From the NCBI RefSeq assembly GCF_020531905.1, contig NZ_JAJAWG010000002.1, forward strand, positions 124,001 to 188,000: a DNA stretch of 64,000 bases, written 5' to 3'. Origin of the DNA: Deefgea salmonis. Lineage in GTDB: Bacteria > Pseudomonadota > Gammaproteobacteria > Burkholderiales > Chitinibacteraceae. The translations under genes and the position numbers were made by a program. Under the pieces are notes generated by a model. That model had not been told where the DNA came from, made no database searches, and saw nothing but the letters and a program-made list of their open reading frames with translations. Below are positions 45,007-54,105 of this stretch, piece by piece; position 1 is the stretch's first letter; each line of letters opens with the position of its first letter.

Positions 45007-45879
45007 TTAGCGAGAAATTTTGCTAAATCGAGCGGTGTTATCAACGCCATTGGCGTAAGCTTCGAGTTGATCACCGATCTTACTGTCGATCTGATCGATC
45101 CGATCTTGCGGGCTAGGATGAGTGCTAAAAAACAGCGCCACCGCACTATCCGCTGGGCTCACATTACCCAAGGTTTGCAGCATGCTCACCATGGCATAAG
45201 GGTTGTAGCCGGCGCGCGCGGCCAGCAGCATGCCGTTGAGATCAGCCGCATATTCGGTGTCTTTGGATAGCCCTTTGATATACAGCCCTTCGGTGGCGGC
45301 TTTGGTGGCTTTTTTGGCGAGATCTAGCCGTTCGCCTTGGACTTTGTGATTGAGTACGGCGGTGATGAGTTCTTCGGTAATCGCACCGCGATTAGTGCTT
45401 TTCATCGCTTCGATTTGGTCTTTATTGATCACATGACTGATTTCATGCGCCAAAATCGCCGCCAGTTCTGCTTCGCTGCGTAATTGATTTAACAAACCCC
45501 GGGTAATCAAGACATAGCCGCCGGGTGCAGCAAAGGCATTGATATTGGGGCTATCAATCACGCCAAAATGCCAATTGAGCTGCGGTTGCGCCGATTGCGC
45601 AGCAATCCAAGTGCCGACTTGATTGACGTACCGTTGCAGCGCGGCATCTTTGACTAAAGGCGCGGCGCCGAGCAAGGTGGCCATCACATTTTGGCCCATG
45701 ATGACTTCTTGGCGCGGACCGACCACTTGATTGGCTTCAACCGTGTTATTGATGATTTTGGTCGCCGATTCGATGTTTTCTGGCGTGAGGTATTTACTCA
45801 GCTCGTTTAAATCAAATGCGTGTGCTGGGGCGCAGAGCGCGCCAGCGGCGACCAGGCTAAGACATAGGCGGCGGATCAT
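45007..45879 (-). CDS. M48-family periplasmic metalloprotease
   Basis: A 290-residue protein with a signal peptide ending AHA (about 21) and the M48 zinc motif HEISH at 145-149, followed by the third ligand region DTEYAADLNGMLLAARAGY. It resembles periplasmic BepA/LoiP-type proteases that act in outer-membrane quality control. Its start overlaps the SH3 gene stop by 4 bases, the third gene of the CHASE2-SH3-M48 operon. Confidence 0.88.
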   Translation of the reverse strand: MIRRLCLSLVAAGALCAPAHAFDLNELSKYLTPENIESATKIINNTVEANQVVGPRQEVIMGQNVMATLLGAAPLVKDAALQRYVNQVGTWIAAQSAQPQLNWHFGVIDSPNINAFAAPGGYVLITRGLLNQLRSEAELAAILAHEISHVINKDQIEAMKSTNRGAITEELITAVLNHKVQGERLDLAKKATKAATEGLYIKGLSKDTEYAADLNGMLLAARAGYNPYAMVSMLQTLGNVSPADSAVALFFSTHPSPQDRIDQIDSKIGDQLEAYANGVDNTARFSKISR

Positions 45880-46391
45880 GGACGTCTCCCGGTATTTGGC
45901 GTATTGACGCTGGTGTTGCTATTGCTCAGCGGGGCTACTTTTTTCGGGCTGAGCTGGGCTTGTCTGGCGAGTCGGCTGGCTTCTGCATTCGAGCTTGAAT
46001 AGCTTTCCATTTTATTCACTTCAGCCATATTCGGTTCTGCGGTTTGGATTTGTTCGGCAGACAGGCCTTTCACGCCGGTGGTCACGGTTTGTCCTGACGA
46101 GCCGGTTTTGATCACATTGCCGAGGGTGGATAGGCCATTATTGCGCGTACCTGATTGGGTACGAACGTTCAGCAGTTTAATCCAGCCCACTTGCCCTTGA
46201 GGGGTTTTAACTTGCATCCACGCGCCTTGATTTTTTTGGATCTCAATTTTGCTATTGCTACTTAAAGTGGCGATGCTGCGTGAGTCGGAAAAAGGTTTTT
46301 CGCGTAAATCACTATTGCGAATGACGGTACCGCTATCGGCGACAGCGGCGTGGCCGATCAGTAAGAGCAGGGCGCAAACGAGAGGCTTCAA
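45876..46391 (-). CDS. Secreted SH3-domain protein
   Basis: A 171-residue exported protein: signal peptide (cleavage after VADS-adjacent AVA, about 18), then a bacterial SH3 domain (about 22-80: NSDLREKPFSDSRSIATL...WMQVKTPQGQVGWI). The rest is a Ser/Asn-rich tail with no domain. Bacterial SH3 domains often bind peptidoglycan. It overlaps the genes on both sides by 4 bases. Confidence 0.82.
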   Translation of the reverse strand: MKPLVCALLLLIGHAAVADSGTVIRNSDLREKPFSDSRSIATLSSNSKIEIQKNQGAWMQVKTPQGQVGWIKLLNVRTQSGTRNNGLSTLGNVIKTGSSGQTVTTGVKGLSAEQIQTAEPNMAEVNKMESYSSSNAEASRLARQAQLSPKKVAPLSNSNTSVNTPNTGRRP

Positions 46392-48208
46392 AGTGCTTTC
46401 TCCTTGGGTTCAAATAATAAAACGTTTTGCTCACGGCCTTTGACCGAATGCTGGCCGTGGCCAATAAATTCAAAGGGGGCCGCGCTGGCGTCACATGCGG
46501 CGCGAGTGGCATCTGAGACTAAAATTCGCGCGCAGCCTTTGGTGAGCCCTTCGATTCGAGATGCTAGATTCACTGTATCGCCAATCGCCGTGTAATCCAA
46601 GCGCGATGCCGAGCCAATCAGGCCAACCACGGCGGGGCCGGTGTGTAGGCCAATGCCAATCTCAAAATGTTCAATATCGCTTAATTGTTGTTTAAACGCG
46701 TCCAGCGCCGCCGACATTTCGATCGCCGCGGCCACGGCGTGCTGAGCATGCTCTGCATCGTTGGCCGGCGCGCCCCAAAAGGCCATGATGGCGTCACCAA
46801 TAAATTTATCCAGCGTGCCACCATGCTTAAAAATGATGTCCACTTGCAAGGTAAAGTATTGATTGAGTAATTGCACCACCGCCGCTGGATCGTGTTTTTC
46901 GGATAGCGAAGTAAAGCCGCGAATATCGGAAAACAACACGGTGATTTCTCTTGATTGAGCCACTTGGCTTAAATCGATATCGCCACTGGCAATCAGTTGC
47001 TTGACGACGCGCGCGTCCAAAAATCGAGAAAACAGCGCCACGGCATGTTCACGCGAGTTTTTTTCCGCCCAATACGCGATCAGCGCCGCCAGCCAAAAAT
47101 AAGCCCAAGCCCACAATAAAGATGAGATCAGCGGCAAATAATAATTGTGAGTCAATCCCAACCACATCAAGCCGAGCGTTAAACCGCTGCTTACGCTCAG
47201 AGCGAGCGCTAAGCGCAGGGTATGGATGCCGCGAGTAAATCCCCAAGCGAGTAGGCCGCAAAGCAATAGGGCAAGTAAGCCATACGGCGCGCGTGGCGAT
47301 TCGATCAACCAATCTTGGTATTTTAGGTTGTCGATGGCCGTCGCCAAAATATCCACGCCAGGATAGAGCGGCCCCATCGTGGTTGGGCGTAAGTCTTGTA
47401 GGCCCGGTGCCGCAGTGCCGATGATGACGATTTTGTCGGTAAATTCATTCATCGAGCGGTTTGAATGCTCGCGATTGGCGGCCTGATAAAGATCGGAATA
47501 CGAGATATGCTGGCGCTGCGTTTGCCAATGAATTCGCATGCGCTCAGTTTGTGGTATTGGCCAATTAAAATCTCGCGCCAAGCGCGCAGGGAGTGATGGG
47601 ATTTGCCAGCCGGCGATGTTTTGATCAATCGAATAGTAACGGCCAATGCCATCGCTATCGGCATTAAAATTAATGGTGCCACCTTGCCATTGCTCGGGGT
47701 TAAGGACCCAAGGTAGTAGCAGTATTGCCTTGGCGTCTTTATCAAATATGGCTTGTGGCAATATACCCAGTTGCGTTGGTAGATCTTTGATCGGCGTCGC
47801 TTCGCCATCACTTAAAGTGAGATAGGGAAAATAAACCTTGTTTGCTTGTTGGGCGGCAGTGCGTAAGGCTTCATCATGTTCTGGACGAAACACATCGCGC
47901 TCGTTAAACAATAAATCGAAAACGATGGCTTGCGGTTTTTGTGCGGCGATGTAATCAATCAGTTCGGCATGAATCGAGCGTGGCCAAGGCCAGCGACCGG
48001 CATCGGCGGCGAGCTCTTCCAGACTTTTTTGATCGATATTGACGACGACAATATCTGCATGCGCAGGGCGTTGTGTTGCCAATTGGCGTTGTAACACGTC
48101 GCCAACACGTTGATCGGCGATTTGGCCAAATTGCACGCCAACAAAATCGAGCACAATGAGGCCGGCCAACAAGGCCCATAGCGCGAAATACGGATGTTTA
48201 CGCAGCAT
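46388..48208 (-). CDS. CHASE2-domain adenylate/guanylate cyclase
   Basis: A 606-residue membrane protein. After one helix (about 9-28) a CHASE2 sensor domain fills the periplasm (about 30-300); three further helices (about 310-385) precede a class III cyclase domain (about 410-600). The catalytic segment has VLFSDIRGFTSLSE (metal Asp) and GDAIMAFWGAP, and the second set DYTAIGDTVNLASRIEG is present. It should make cAMP or cGMP in response to an external signal. It is the first gene of a three-gene unit. Confidence 0.93.
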   Translation of the reverse strand: MLRKHPYFALWALLAGLIVLDFVGVQFGQIADQRVGDVLQRQLATQRPAHADIVVVNIDQKSLEELAADAGRWPWPRSIHAELIDYIAAQKPQAIVFDLLFNERDVFRPEHDEALRTAAQQANKVYFPYLTLSDGEATPIKDLPTQLGILPQAIFDKDAKAILLLPWVLNPEQWQGGTINFNADSDGIGRYYSIDQNIAGWQIPSLPARLARDFNWPIPQTERMRIHWQTQRQHISYSDLYQAANREHSNRSMNEFTDKIVIIGTAAPGLQDLRPTTMGPLYPGVDILATAIDNLKYQDWLIESPRAPYGLLALLLCGLLAWGFTRGIHTLRLALALSVSSGLTLGLMWLGLTHNYYLPLISSLLWAWAYFWLAALIAYWAEKNSREHAVALFSRFLDARVVKQLIASGDIDLSQVAQSREITVLFSDIRGFTSLSEKHDPAAVVQLLNQYFTLQVDIIFKHGGTLDKFIGDAIMAFWGAPANDAEHAQHAVAAAIEMSAALDAFKQQLSDIEHFEIGIGLHTGPAVVGLIGSASRLDYTAIGDTVNLASRIEGLTKGCARILVSDATRAACDASAAPFEFIGHGQHSVKGREQNVLLFEPKEKAL

Positions 48209-48250
48209 AAGGTTGCGATATCACAGTAAGCCTTTGGTTTTAACAATGGA

Positions 48251-48281
48251 AAAAGAGGTAAAGCGTGGCTTTACCTCTTTG
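48251..48281 (-). terminator. Terminator of the metNIQ operon
   Basis: A 12-bp perfect stem (48252-48263 with 48269-48280) followed, on the minus strand, by TTTTTCC. It stops transcription coming from metQ. Confidence 0.8.
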
Positions 48282-48336
48282 TGGTTTATTTTAAACAATA
48301 CCGCCATTGGGATCTAGTTCAATGGCTTAGGGCCAA

Positions 48337-49122
48337 TTAAAACGCTGGAATCACTGCGCCTTGGTATTTTTCTAAAATAAATTTCTTGGTTTCTGGGCTA
48401 TGCAAAGCCGCGCCGAGTTTTTTCATTGCCGCACTGTCTTTATTGTCTGGACGCGCCACCAAGATATTGACATACGGTGAGTCGTTGCCTTCGATAATCA
48501 AAGCGTCTTTGAGTGGATTCAATTTGGCTTCAAGTGCGTAGTTGGTGTTGATCAAAGCTACGTCCACTTGACCCAAAATACGTGGCAAGGTGGCAGCTTC
48601 TAACTCGCGAATTTTCAGTTTTTTCGGGTTTTGCACGATGTCTTTGCTGGTCGCCAAAATGTTTTTATTGTCTTTGAGCTTGATCACGCCAGCTTTGTCG
48701 AGCAAGAGTAAAGCCCGGCCGCCGTTGGTAGCATCATTTGGAATGGCAATGGTCGCGCCATTTTTTAGATCAGCTAATTTTTTAACTTTGCTTGAGTAAG
48801 CGCCAAATGGCTCAATGTGTTCACCGACCACACTCACCAGATTAGTGCCTTTGCCTTTGTTAAATTCATTCAAGTACGGCTGATGTTGAAAGAAATTACC
48901 ATCAAGGCGTTTCTCGGCCACTTGTACATTCGGCTGTACGTAATCAGTGAAGACTTTAATTTCTAAGTCAACGCCTTGTTTGGCGAGCGTTGGTTTAACA
49001 AACTCGAGAATTTCAGCGTGCGGTACTGCAGTCGCACCAATCGAGAGTTTGTCAGCAGCGTGCGCAGAAAAAGCCAGCGTAGCAAGGGCAATAGCAGTGA
49101 GTGTTTTTTTCATCTTTAGCAT
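48337..49122 (-). CDS. metQ: Methionine ABC transporter substrate-binding protein
   Basis: A 261-residue NlpA/MetQ-family protein (259 if ATG 49114-49116 is used). It binds D/L-methionine in the periplasm. Family blocks: IGATAVPHAEILEFVKP, FFQHQPYLNEF, GEHIEPFGAYSSKVK, VALINTNYALEA. Unlike most MetQ proteins it has no lipobox cysteine; the signal peptide ends SAHA and looks like a signal peptidase I site. Last gene of metN-metI-metQ. Confidence 0.93.
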   Translation of the reverse strand: MLKMKKTLTAIALATLAFSAHAADKLSIGATAVPHAEILEFVKPTLAKQGVDLEIKVFTDYVQPNVQVAEKRLDGNFFQHQPYLNEFNKGKGTNLVSVVGEHIEPFGAYSSKVKKLADLKNGATIAIPNDATNGGRALLLLDKAGVIKLKDNKNILATSKDIVQNPKKLKIRELEAATLPRILGQVDVALINTNYALEAKLNPLKDALIIEGNDSPYVNILVARPDNKDSAAMKKLGAALHSPETKKFILEKYQGAVIPAF

Positions 49123-49276
49123 CCAAGCAAAATAATTAAACTTACAGGTAGATTGTGCAGTGTTTAGTTGTGCCGTGGGATCAGGGTTTTCCGCTGCGGC
49201 ACAAGATGAAAATCATTGTAAGTTATTTGCGATGAACTTTATAGAACGGTTTGTTCTTTACTAATTCAAGCGCAGC

Positions 49277-49945
49277 TTATTTGCGACTAAAATGAATCAC
49301 TAGGCGATCGCCGATCATTTGCAATACTTGCACCAAGACCAGTAGCAACACCACAGTCACCACCATCACATCGGTTTGAAAGCGCTGATAACCAAAACGA
49401 ATCGCCAAGTCACCTAAGCCACCCCCGCCAATGACACCCGACATCGCCGCATACGACACTAAAGTAATCGCGGTGACGGTGACGGCGGCCATCATGCCGG
49501 GCATCGCTTCAGGCAATAAGGCTTTAAACACGATTTGCCGCGTATTAGCGCCCATGGCTTGTGTAGCTTCAATAATGCCGCGATCCACTTCACGTAAAGC
49601 GGTTTCGACCAAGCGCGCAAAAAATGGCGTTGCGCCAACGACCAAAGGCGGAATGGCACCGGCAACACCGAGTGATGTGCCAGTCAGTAGTACGGTGAAG
49701 GGGATCATAATGATCAGTAAGATCACAAACGGCACTGAGCGCAGAATATTGACCAAAAAAGACAGCACGCCGTAGACATAAGGCTGCTCTAATAATTGGC
49801 GTTTAGCGGTTAAAAAGAGTAATACGCCCAGTGGCAAGCCCAAAATGAGCGTAAACAGCAGCGAGCCGCCGAGCATAGCTAAAGTATCGAGCGTGGCGTA
49901 GCCAATTTCGCTCCAATCGATATTGCTCATCAATTCATTTAGCAT
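49277..49945 (-). CDS. metI: Methionine ABC transporter permease
   Basis: A 222-residue permease with about five membrane helices. The ATPase-contact loop EAAxxxG appears as [22 protein letters not shown]. It overlaps metN by 7 bases and precedes metQ by 154 bases. Confidence 0.94.
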   Translation of the reverse strand: MLNELMSNIDWSEIGYATLDTLAMLGGSLLFTLILGLPLGVLLFLTAKRQLLEQPYVYGVLSFLVNILRSVPFVILLIIMIPFTVLLTGTSLGVAGAIPPLVVGATPFFARLVETALREVDRGIIEATQAMGANTRQIVFKALLPEAMPGMMAAVTVTAITLVSYAAMSGVIGGGGLGDLAIRFGYQRFQTDVMVVTVVLLLVLVQVLQMIGDRLVIHFSRK

Positions 49946-50958
49946 GCACGTAACTCCTCAAAATCAATGCCTTCGGCAGTAAAGCGCGCTAAGGCGGCGG
50001 CAATACCGCTGTCAGCGCCGGTAAACGCCAGGGTCAGTTGGCCACATGCAGTGCCTTTGATGCGCTCGATGCGACCCGCCAAAATTGAAAAATCAATGCC
50101 AAAATCGCGCGCCATATCGCCCAGTAGCGATTTATACGTTGATTCACCAATGAAAGTCAGTCTAACGATCTTGCCGGGCACATGGGCAAAGTCTTCAAAT
50201 TGTTTGTTTTCGTCTACGTGTTCGCTTTCAAATACAAAGCGGCGTGTGGTTGGGTGTTTAGGGTGCAAAAAGACTTGGGTTACCGGCCCCATTTCGACAG
50301 TTTCACCACCATCAATCACCGCCACACGATCGCAAACGGTGCGAATCACATCCATTTCATGGGTGATTAAAACAATCGTTAGCTTGAGCTTTTGATTGAT
50401 TTCTAATAACAGCTGCAACACCGATTGCGTGGTTTGCGGATCAAGTGCGCTGGTGGCTTCGTCACACAGTAATAATTTAGGATTATTAGCCAGAGCACGG
50501 GCAATACCGACGCGTTGTTTTTGACCTCCAGAGAGTTGAGCTGGATATTTGTCGGCGTGCTCACTTAAGCCAACCAGCTCCAGCAATTGGGCTACGCGCT
50601 GTTGGATTTCGGTTTTATTGAGCCGACCCGCCACTTGCAATGGAAAGGCAATATTATTGGCGACGGTTTTGGCCGACAGCAAATTGAAATGCTGGAAAAT
50701 CATGCCAATTTTTTGCCGCTCTAAACGCAGTTCTGCCGTAGAAAGCGTTGTGAGGTCGATATCGCCGAGCAAAACGGTGCCACCGCTAGGGCGCTCGAGT
50801 AAATTGATCAAACGAATCAGTGTGGATTTACCCGCGCCAGAGTGACCAATCACCCCAAAAATTTCGCCAGCCTCAATATTGAGATCAATGCGCTTGAGGG
50901 CAGGGATGTCTTTGCCGTCGACACGATAAGATTTACTTAAGTTTTTTAACTGGATCAT
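49939..50958 (-). CDS. metN: Methionine ABC transporter ATP-binding protein
   Basis: A 339-residue MetN. Walker [11 protein letters not shown]-loop FQHFNLLSA, signature LSGGQKQRV and Walker [14 protein letters not shown] are present; the C-terminal NIL domain (about 260-339), which senses methionine, follows. I chose ATG 50956-50958 ([11 protein letters not shown]), since the ABC domain starts there; an upstream in-frame start would add 14 residues. Confidence 0.95.
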   Translation of the reverse strand: MIQLKNLSKSYRVDGKDIPALKRIDLNIEAGEIFGVIGHSGAGKSTLIRLINLLERPSGGTVLLGDIDLTTLSTAELRLERQKIGMIFQHFNLLSAKTVANNIAFPLQVAGRLNKTEIQQRVAQLLELVGLSEHADKYPAQLSGGQKQRVGIARALANNPKLLLCDEATSALDPQTTQSVLQLLLEINQKLKLTIVLITHEMDVIRTVCDRVAVIDGGETVEMGPVTQVFLHPKHPTTRRFVFESEHVDENKQFEDFAHVPGKIVRLTFIGESTYKSLLGDMARDFGIDFSILAGRIERIKGTACGQLTLAFTGADSGIAAALARFTAEGIDFEELRAC

Positions 50959-51090
50959 GGCTAACCTATTGGCCGCTGAATGGACTGGCGTAGTATTCAA
51001 TCGCTCGATTCAATACGGCAAGGTAAATGTGTGAACTTAAGCGCAATGTTGCGCGTCATTACGCGGGGGAAAATCCGCGCTAGAAAAAAC

Positions 51091-51125
51091 AAAACCCACT
51101 GACAAGTCAGTGGGTTTTAAATTTT
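51091..51125 (-). terminator. Terminator after tRNA-Ser
   Basis: AAAACCCACTGAC pairs with GTCAGTGGGTTTT around two bases. On the minus strand a T-rich stretch follows. It lies directly downstream of the tRNA gene. Confidence 0.8.
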
Positions 51126-51215
51126 TGGCGGAAGCGCAGAGATTCGAACTCTGGGTGGACTCACATCCACGACGGTTTTCAAGACCGCTGCCTTAAACCA
51201 CTCAGCCACGCTTCC
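51126..51215 (-). tRNA. tRNA-Ser (UGA anticodon)
   Basis: On the minus strand the gene starts GGAAGCG and ends CGCTTCCGCCA, so acceptor arms pair perfectly and CCA is encoded. The anticodon loop is CTTGAAA with anticodon TGA (plus strand 51179-51181). A long variable arm (GTGGATGTGAGTCCAC) and the TTCGAAT T-loop are typical of tRNA-Ser. Confidence 0.97.
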
Positions 51216-51450
51216 GTTCTTTAGAGGGGCGAATAATAGCAAGTCTTTCTGCGCTTGTCTCGTTTTAATTATAGGCTTTTTGACATTTATTCGATAAATG
51301 CTTGTTCCGCAAACACAAAAAATCAGACCAGCTACAGGGCTTGAAATACATTGGAGCTATTCCGCTTTGCGGAACGTTGGAGCGGTGTACTGATCGTAAA
51401 TTGAGCAGATGGCCTCTTTTGTCATCAACCCTGTCCTTTATGGTAAAGCG

Positions 51451-52158
51451 CTAGACAATAGCAACCAATTCGGCGATTTTTGCAACGACCACCTCCATTG
51501 AATCTTCTAGAGTGTCTAGGCCACTTCGGGAGGCGAGCAATGGGCTAACATTGCGAAGAGCGGCATAAGTTGTGTTGTGCACGATGGGAACGAGCTGATT
51601 ACCAGCAAGAAGCGCAGAAAGTTCTTTGTCGGCGACGCCCTCTTTTGGGAGGCGAGCCAGTAGCGCAGGGGTAACCAACACAAGCCCGATTCTCGAATTC
51701 GCTAAGCCTTTGTCAATTGCACGCATCATTGGCACGCCGAGGCCAAGATCCTTCTCACTGAACCAAACATTAACACCAGCAGCCTCAAGCAAATCGTGCA
51801 GCTCTTTGGCTACTCCCTGTCGGTCATCCCACGCGTGACACAAAAATACGTCACGAAGATCAGGTTGCTCTACTGCTCGCATCTCAACGGTTTGGCGGAT
51901 TGGCGTGAGTGAAAGCACTTGAGCAGATGTATACGACACGGACGATCCCGCTCTTGACCAGCGTGGCCTAGAATTTGTGCTGGATCTGCTACCACCACCA
52001 CTACTGCTATAACTAGCACCGCTGCTGCTCGGCGTAGAATATGACGAGCTGCCATAGCTGTAGCTACGGTGGGAACTGCATGCAGGGCAGGCCGCTCGTG
52101 CGGCCGCTGAACTATGTCCGCGTACAGGTGCTGTGCATCTAGCCATGTCGAAATCCAT
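51451..52158 (-). CDS. TIR-domain protein with N-terminal zinc knuckle, probable defence NADase
   Basis: A 235-residue protein. Residues 8-27 carry C8, H15, C24 and C27 in a zinc-knuckle pattern; 31-75 is a Ser/Tyr/Gly-rich linker; 103-235 is a TIR domain starting DVFLCHAWDDR, with WFSEKDLGLG and the helix containing the likely catalytic Glu179 (ADKELSALL). Bacterial TIR domains commonly cleave NAD+ on infection. The start may be M5 (52146). It lies between tRNA-Ser and an inovirus prophage, divergent from an unknown Cys-rich gene, which fits a cargo defence gene. The trigger and activity are inferred. Confidence 0.85.
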   Translation of the reverse strand: MDFDMARCTAPVRGHSSAAARAACPACSSHRSYSYGSSSYSTPSSSGASYSSSGGGSRSSTNSRPRWSRAGSSVSYTSAQVLSLTPIRQTVEMRAVEQPDLRDVFLCHAWDDRQGVAKELHDLLEAAGVNVWFSEKDLGLGVPMMRAIDKGLANSRIGLVLVTPALLARLPKEGVADKELSALLAGNQLVPIVHNTTYAALRNVSPLLASRSGLDTLEDSMEVVVAKIAELVAIV

Positions 52159-52220
52159 TTAACGAGATATGATGCTGTAAATCTTACACAAATTGGATTG
52201 ATATGGGAAAGGGTATCAAA

Positions 52221-53198
52221 ATGCGATCTGCAAAAGATCGTAAGGGAAATTCATATTCTGTTGAAGCTCTACAGAATTTACATGATCAACAAGAAACCAT
52301 TCCCGACCTATTCTGCGACCACCAACCTTGTGGTTGCGCGGTTCGATTTGTTTCTCGCTACCAACAAAATCGTTCTAACAGAATCGAACCTATCGATGTT
52401 CCCGCTTATATTGGCCTAACAAGCGGCTCAGAGCATCGTTCTGGATGTCGCTACGACGCGCTTGGACAGATTACGGCAATCGTAGCGCAATCTGATCAGG
52501 ATTTCATTAATGCACTAGATAATGGCAAGCGTGAACTTCGCTTACTAACATTACACGATGGATTGAGAGGAGCTAGTCTTTCAGGCACTAAGCCTATGCC
52601 TGCGAGCTCTCCCCTCTCGAATGCTTCAAATGGCACGACAACAACTCATTTCATACAAACCGAAGATAAGCTGTCTAGCTATCTCCGTACAACAGCTGAT
52701 CTTGTTAAGTTGCGCGCATTGTGTGAATCCGATGCTGTACTTGCAGCAGAAATAACCCTGCGTCTGGGTAGCAAAAAAATCCCTTGGAACCAATTTTTCT
52801 TTGAACAGGAACGTTATGGTGATGCTTGGCAACAGATCAAATCAGGTAGTGAAAGCTCACATCCAGTTGCCTTGGCAGGGGTGGTAAAATCACATCATTC
52901 GCCTAAACCCGACGCGAAGTACAAAAGCAGTTTTCTCAACTGCAAATCACTGTATCGGCACACGGATAATCCTGATCGCCTAGATGTATTCGAGGTAAGT
53001 ATCGCGCATTTGGACGGAAATTGGCTTAATACATTTGCTGTCGATTCAGAAATAGTAATGTTTGGGTTTTTAAAACACGTAGAAGCAATTGAAATACAGC
53101 AGAAGAATCCACGTTACCCATCTCGCATCACGACTTTTGTCACCCATAAACTGACACTACAACCAAAATTCAAACGGCAAATTATCGAAGTAATGTGA
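52221..53198 (+). CDS. Unknown protein with Cys/His-rich N-terminus, divergent partner of the TIR gene
   Basis: A 325-residue soluble protein that I do not recognise. The N-terminus has C32, H34, C37, C39 and then H72, C76, a layout that could bind zinc. The middle is polar; the last 110 residues (SSFLNCKSLYRHTDN...FEVSIAHLDGNWLN...) look beta-rich. GGAAAGGG (52206-52213) sits 7 bases before ATG 52221, which I prefer over ATG 52203. Its start is about 60 bases from the TIR gene start on the other strand, so they share a promoter region and may act together. Confidence 0.6.
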   Translation: MRSAKDRKGNSYSVEALQNLHDQQETIPDLFCDHQPCGCAVRFVSRYQQNRSNRIEPIDVPAYIGLTSGSEHRSGCRYDALGQITAIVAQSDQDFINALDNGKRELRLLTLHDGLRGASLSGTKPMPASSPLSNASNGTTTTHFIQTEDKLSSYLRTTADLVKLRALCESDAVLAAEITLRLGSKKIPWNQFFFEQERYGDAWQQIKSGSESSHPVALAGVVKSHHSPKPDAKYKSSFLNCKSLYRHTDNPDRLDVFEVSIAHLDGNWLNTFAVDSEIVMFGFLKHVEAIEIQQKNPRYPSRITTFVTHKLTLQPKFKRQIIEVM

Positions 53199-53551
53199 TC
53201 CACTGATTTAATCAAGTGGATTGAGGGTCAAGGGGACGTGGAATAAATGTGGCGGATTTTTGCCACTTTTTATGCCGCGAAAGCCCCTTGATGCTCACGA
53301 AACGACTCCAAGCTTTAGGTGGAGGTAGGGTGCTCGTTTTTACCCCCTGACTCCGCCGCCTCGCAAGCTAGAGCAGGGATTGGGGCTGCGCCCTAAGGGG
53401 TTTTTCGCTATTAATTTAAAACAGATTTACAGTGGTTTTTGTAAGTAATAACATACGGTTTCCCCTGTTTTGTTTCTGTATACTTACTACTCCTGCATTT
53501 TGTGTTAGCGTTTCTTTGTTGTTTCATTCGTTAAAAAACAAGGGGAATGCA
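53199..53551. other. Gene-free region with several hairpins at the left edge of the inovirus module
   Basis: After the divergent gene lies ATCCACT/AGTGGAT (terminator-like), then TCAAGGGG paired with CCCCTTGA at long range (about 53228-53292), GTGGC...GCCAC followed by TTTTTA, and near 53385-53405 a GGGGCTGCGCCC/TAAGGGGTTTTT element. Filamentous phages keep their replication origins and packaging hairpins in such intergenic regions, so this could be part of that or the prophage end. No gene is seen. Confidence 0.35.
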
Positions 53552-53779
53552 GTGAGATACATTTTTGTTTTTATTACACTGGTAGGGACTGCTCTATGTT
53601 TCGCAGAAAGTTCTAGCCATGATGTTAATTATTGGATGAAGTCAGAAAATAAAGAGGAATTGAGCAAGACTATTGAGAAATGTAGCAATGACCCAGCTAA
53701 ATATTCAGCTAATGCCGACTGTATTAATGCAAAAGAAGCAAAGAAAAAATTATTCAAGAAAAATTTTCTTAGTAACTGA
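53552..53779 (+). CDS. EexN-like small exported protein
   Basis: A 75-residue protein from GTG 53552 with AGGGGA upstream. The first 18 residues form a signal peptide (cleavage near CFA). The mature part has the EexN pattern: short helix, then KCSNDPAKYSANADCINAKEA, two cysteines around a Asn/Pro segment. EexN proteins of IncN plasmids exclude entry of related DNA; in a prophage an entry-exclusion or superinfection role is possible (inference). A longer frame starts at 53432 but has no ribosome site. Confidence 0.6.
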   Translation: MRYIFVFITLVGTALCFAESSSHDVNYWMKSENKEELSKTIEKCSNDPAKYSANADCINAKEAKKKLFKKNFLSN

Positions 53780-53824
53780 TTTGTGATTTTTATTTGGTAT
53801 AGTATAGAGCTGATCTAGGTGAGA

Positions 53825-54103
53825 TCACTTATTGTCTTCAATCCATGTGACTTTTAAAGAGTTTTGGTCGTGTTCGGCTTTGTAGCCAATCCGCTGAAGC
53901 TCTTTTTTAATTAGTTCTATCTCGCTGTTCTCTAAAGAGCTTAATACATGAAACTTTAATGGAACTTCGCATTGCGAAGCTCCATTTTCTGCATATATCC
54001 ATATATAACTAAAAATAACCTCAAGGTATGGATTTAAGTTTTCGTGTATTTCTTCGTTGTATTTCTCTGTTAAGCGTATTGCTTTGCTGGCATATAGAGT
54101 CAT
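53825..54103 (-). CDS. Hypothetical protein downstream of the repressor (92 aa)
   Basis: A 92-residue AT-rich gene encoding a small mixed alpha/beta protein (PLKFHVLSSLENSEIELIKKELQRIGY) with no recognised family. It starts 2 bases after the repressor stop, so the two are transcribed together from the repressor promoter. It may be an auxiliary immunity or regulatory protein. Confidence 0.55.
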   Translation of the reverse strand: MTLYASKAIRLTEKYNEEIHENLNPYLEVIFSYIWIYAENGASQCEVPLKFHVLSSLENSEIELIKKELQRIGYKAEHDQNSLKVTWIEDNK

Positions 54104-54105
54104 TT

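Noticed and set aside
51126..51215. tRNA-Ser as the attachment site of the inovirus prophage
   Set aside because: Elements that insert in tRNA genes normally lie on the 3-prime side. Here the 3-prime end faces metN and the phage lies on the 5-prime side; no second copy of the tRNA end is visible.
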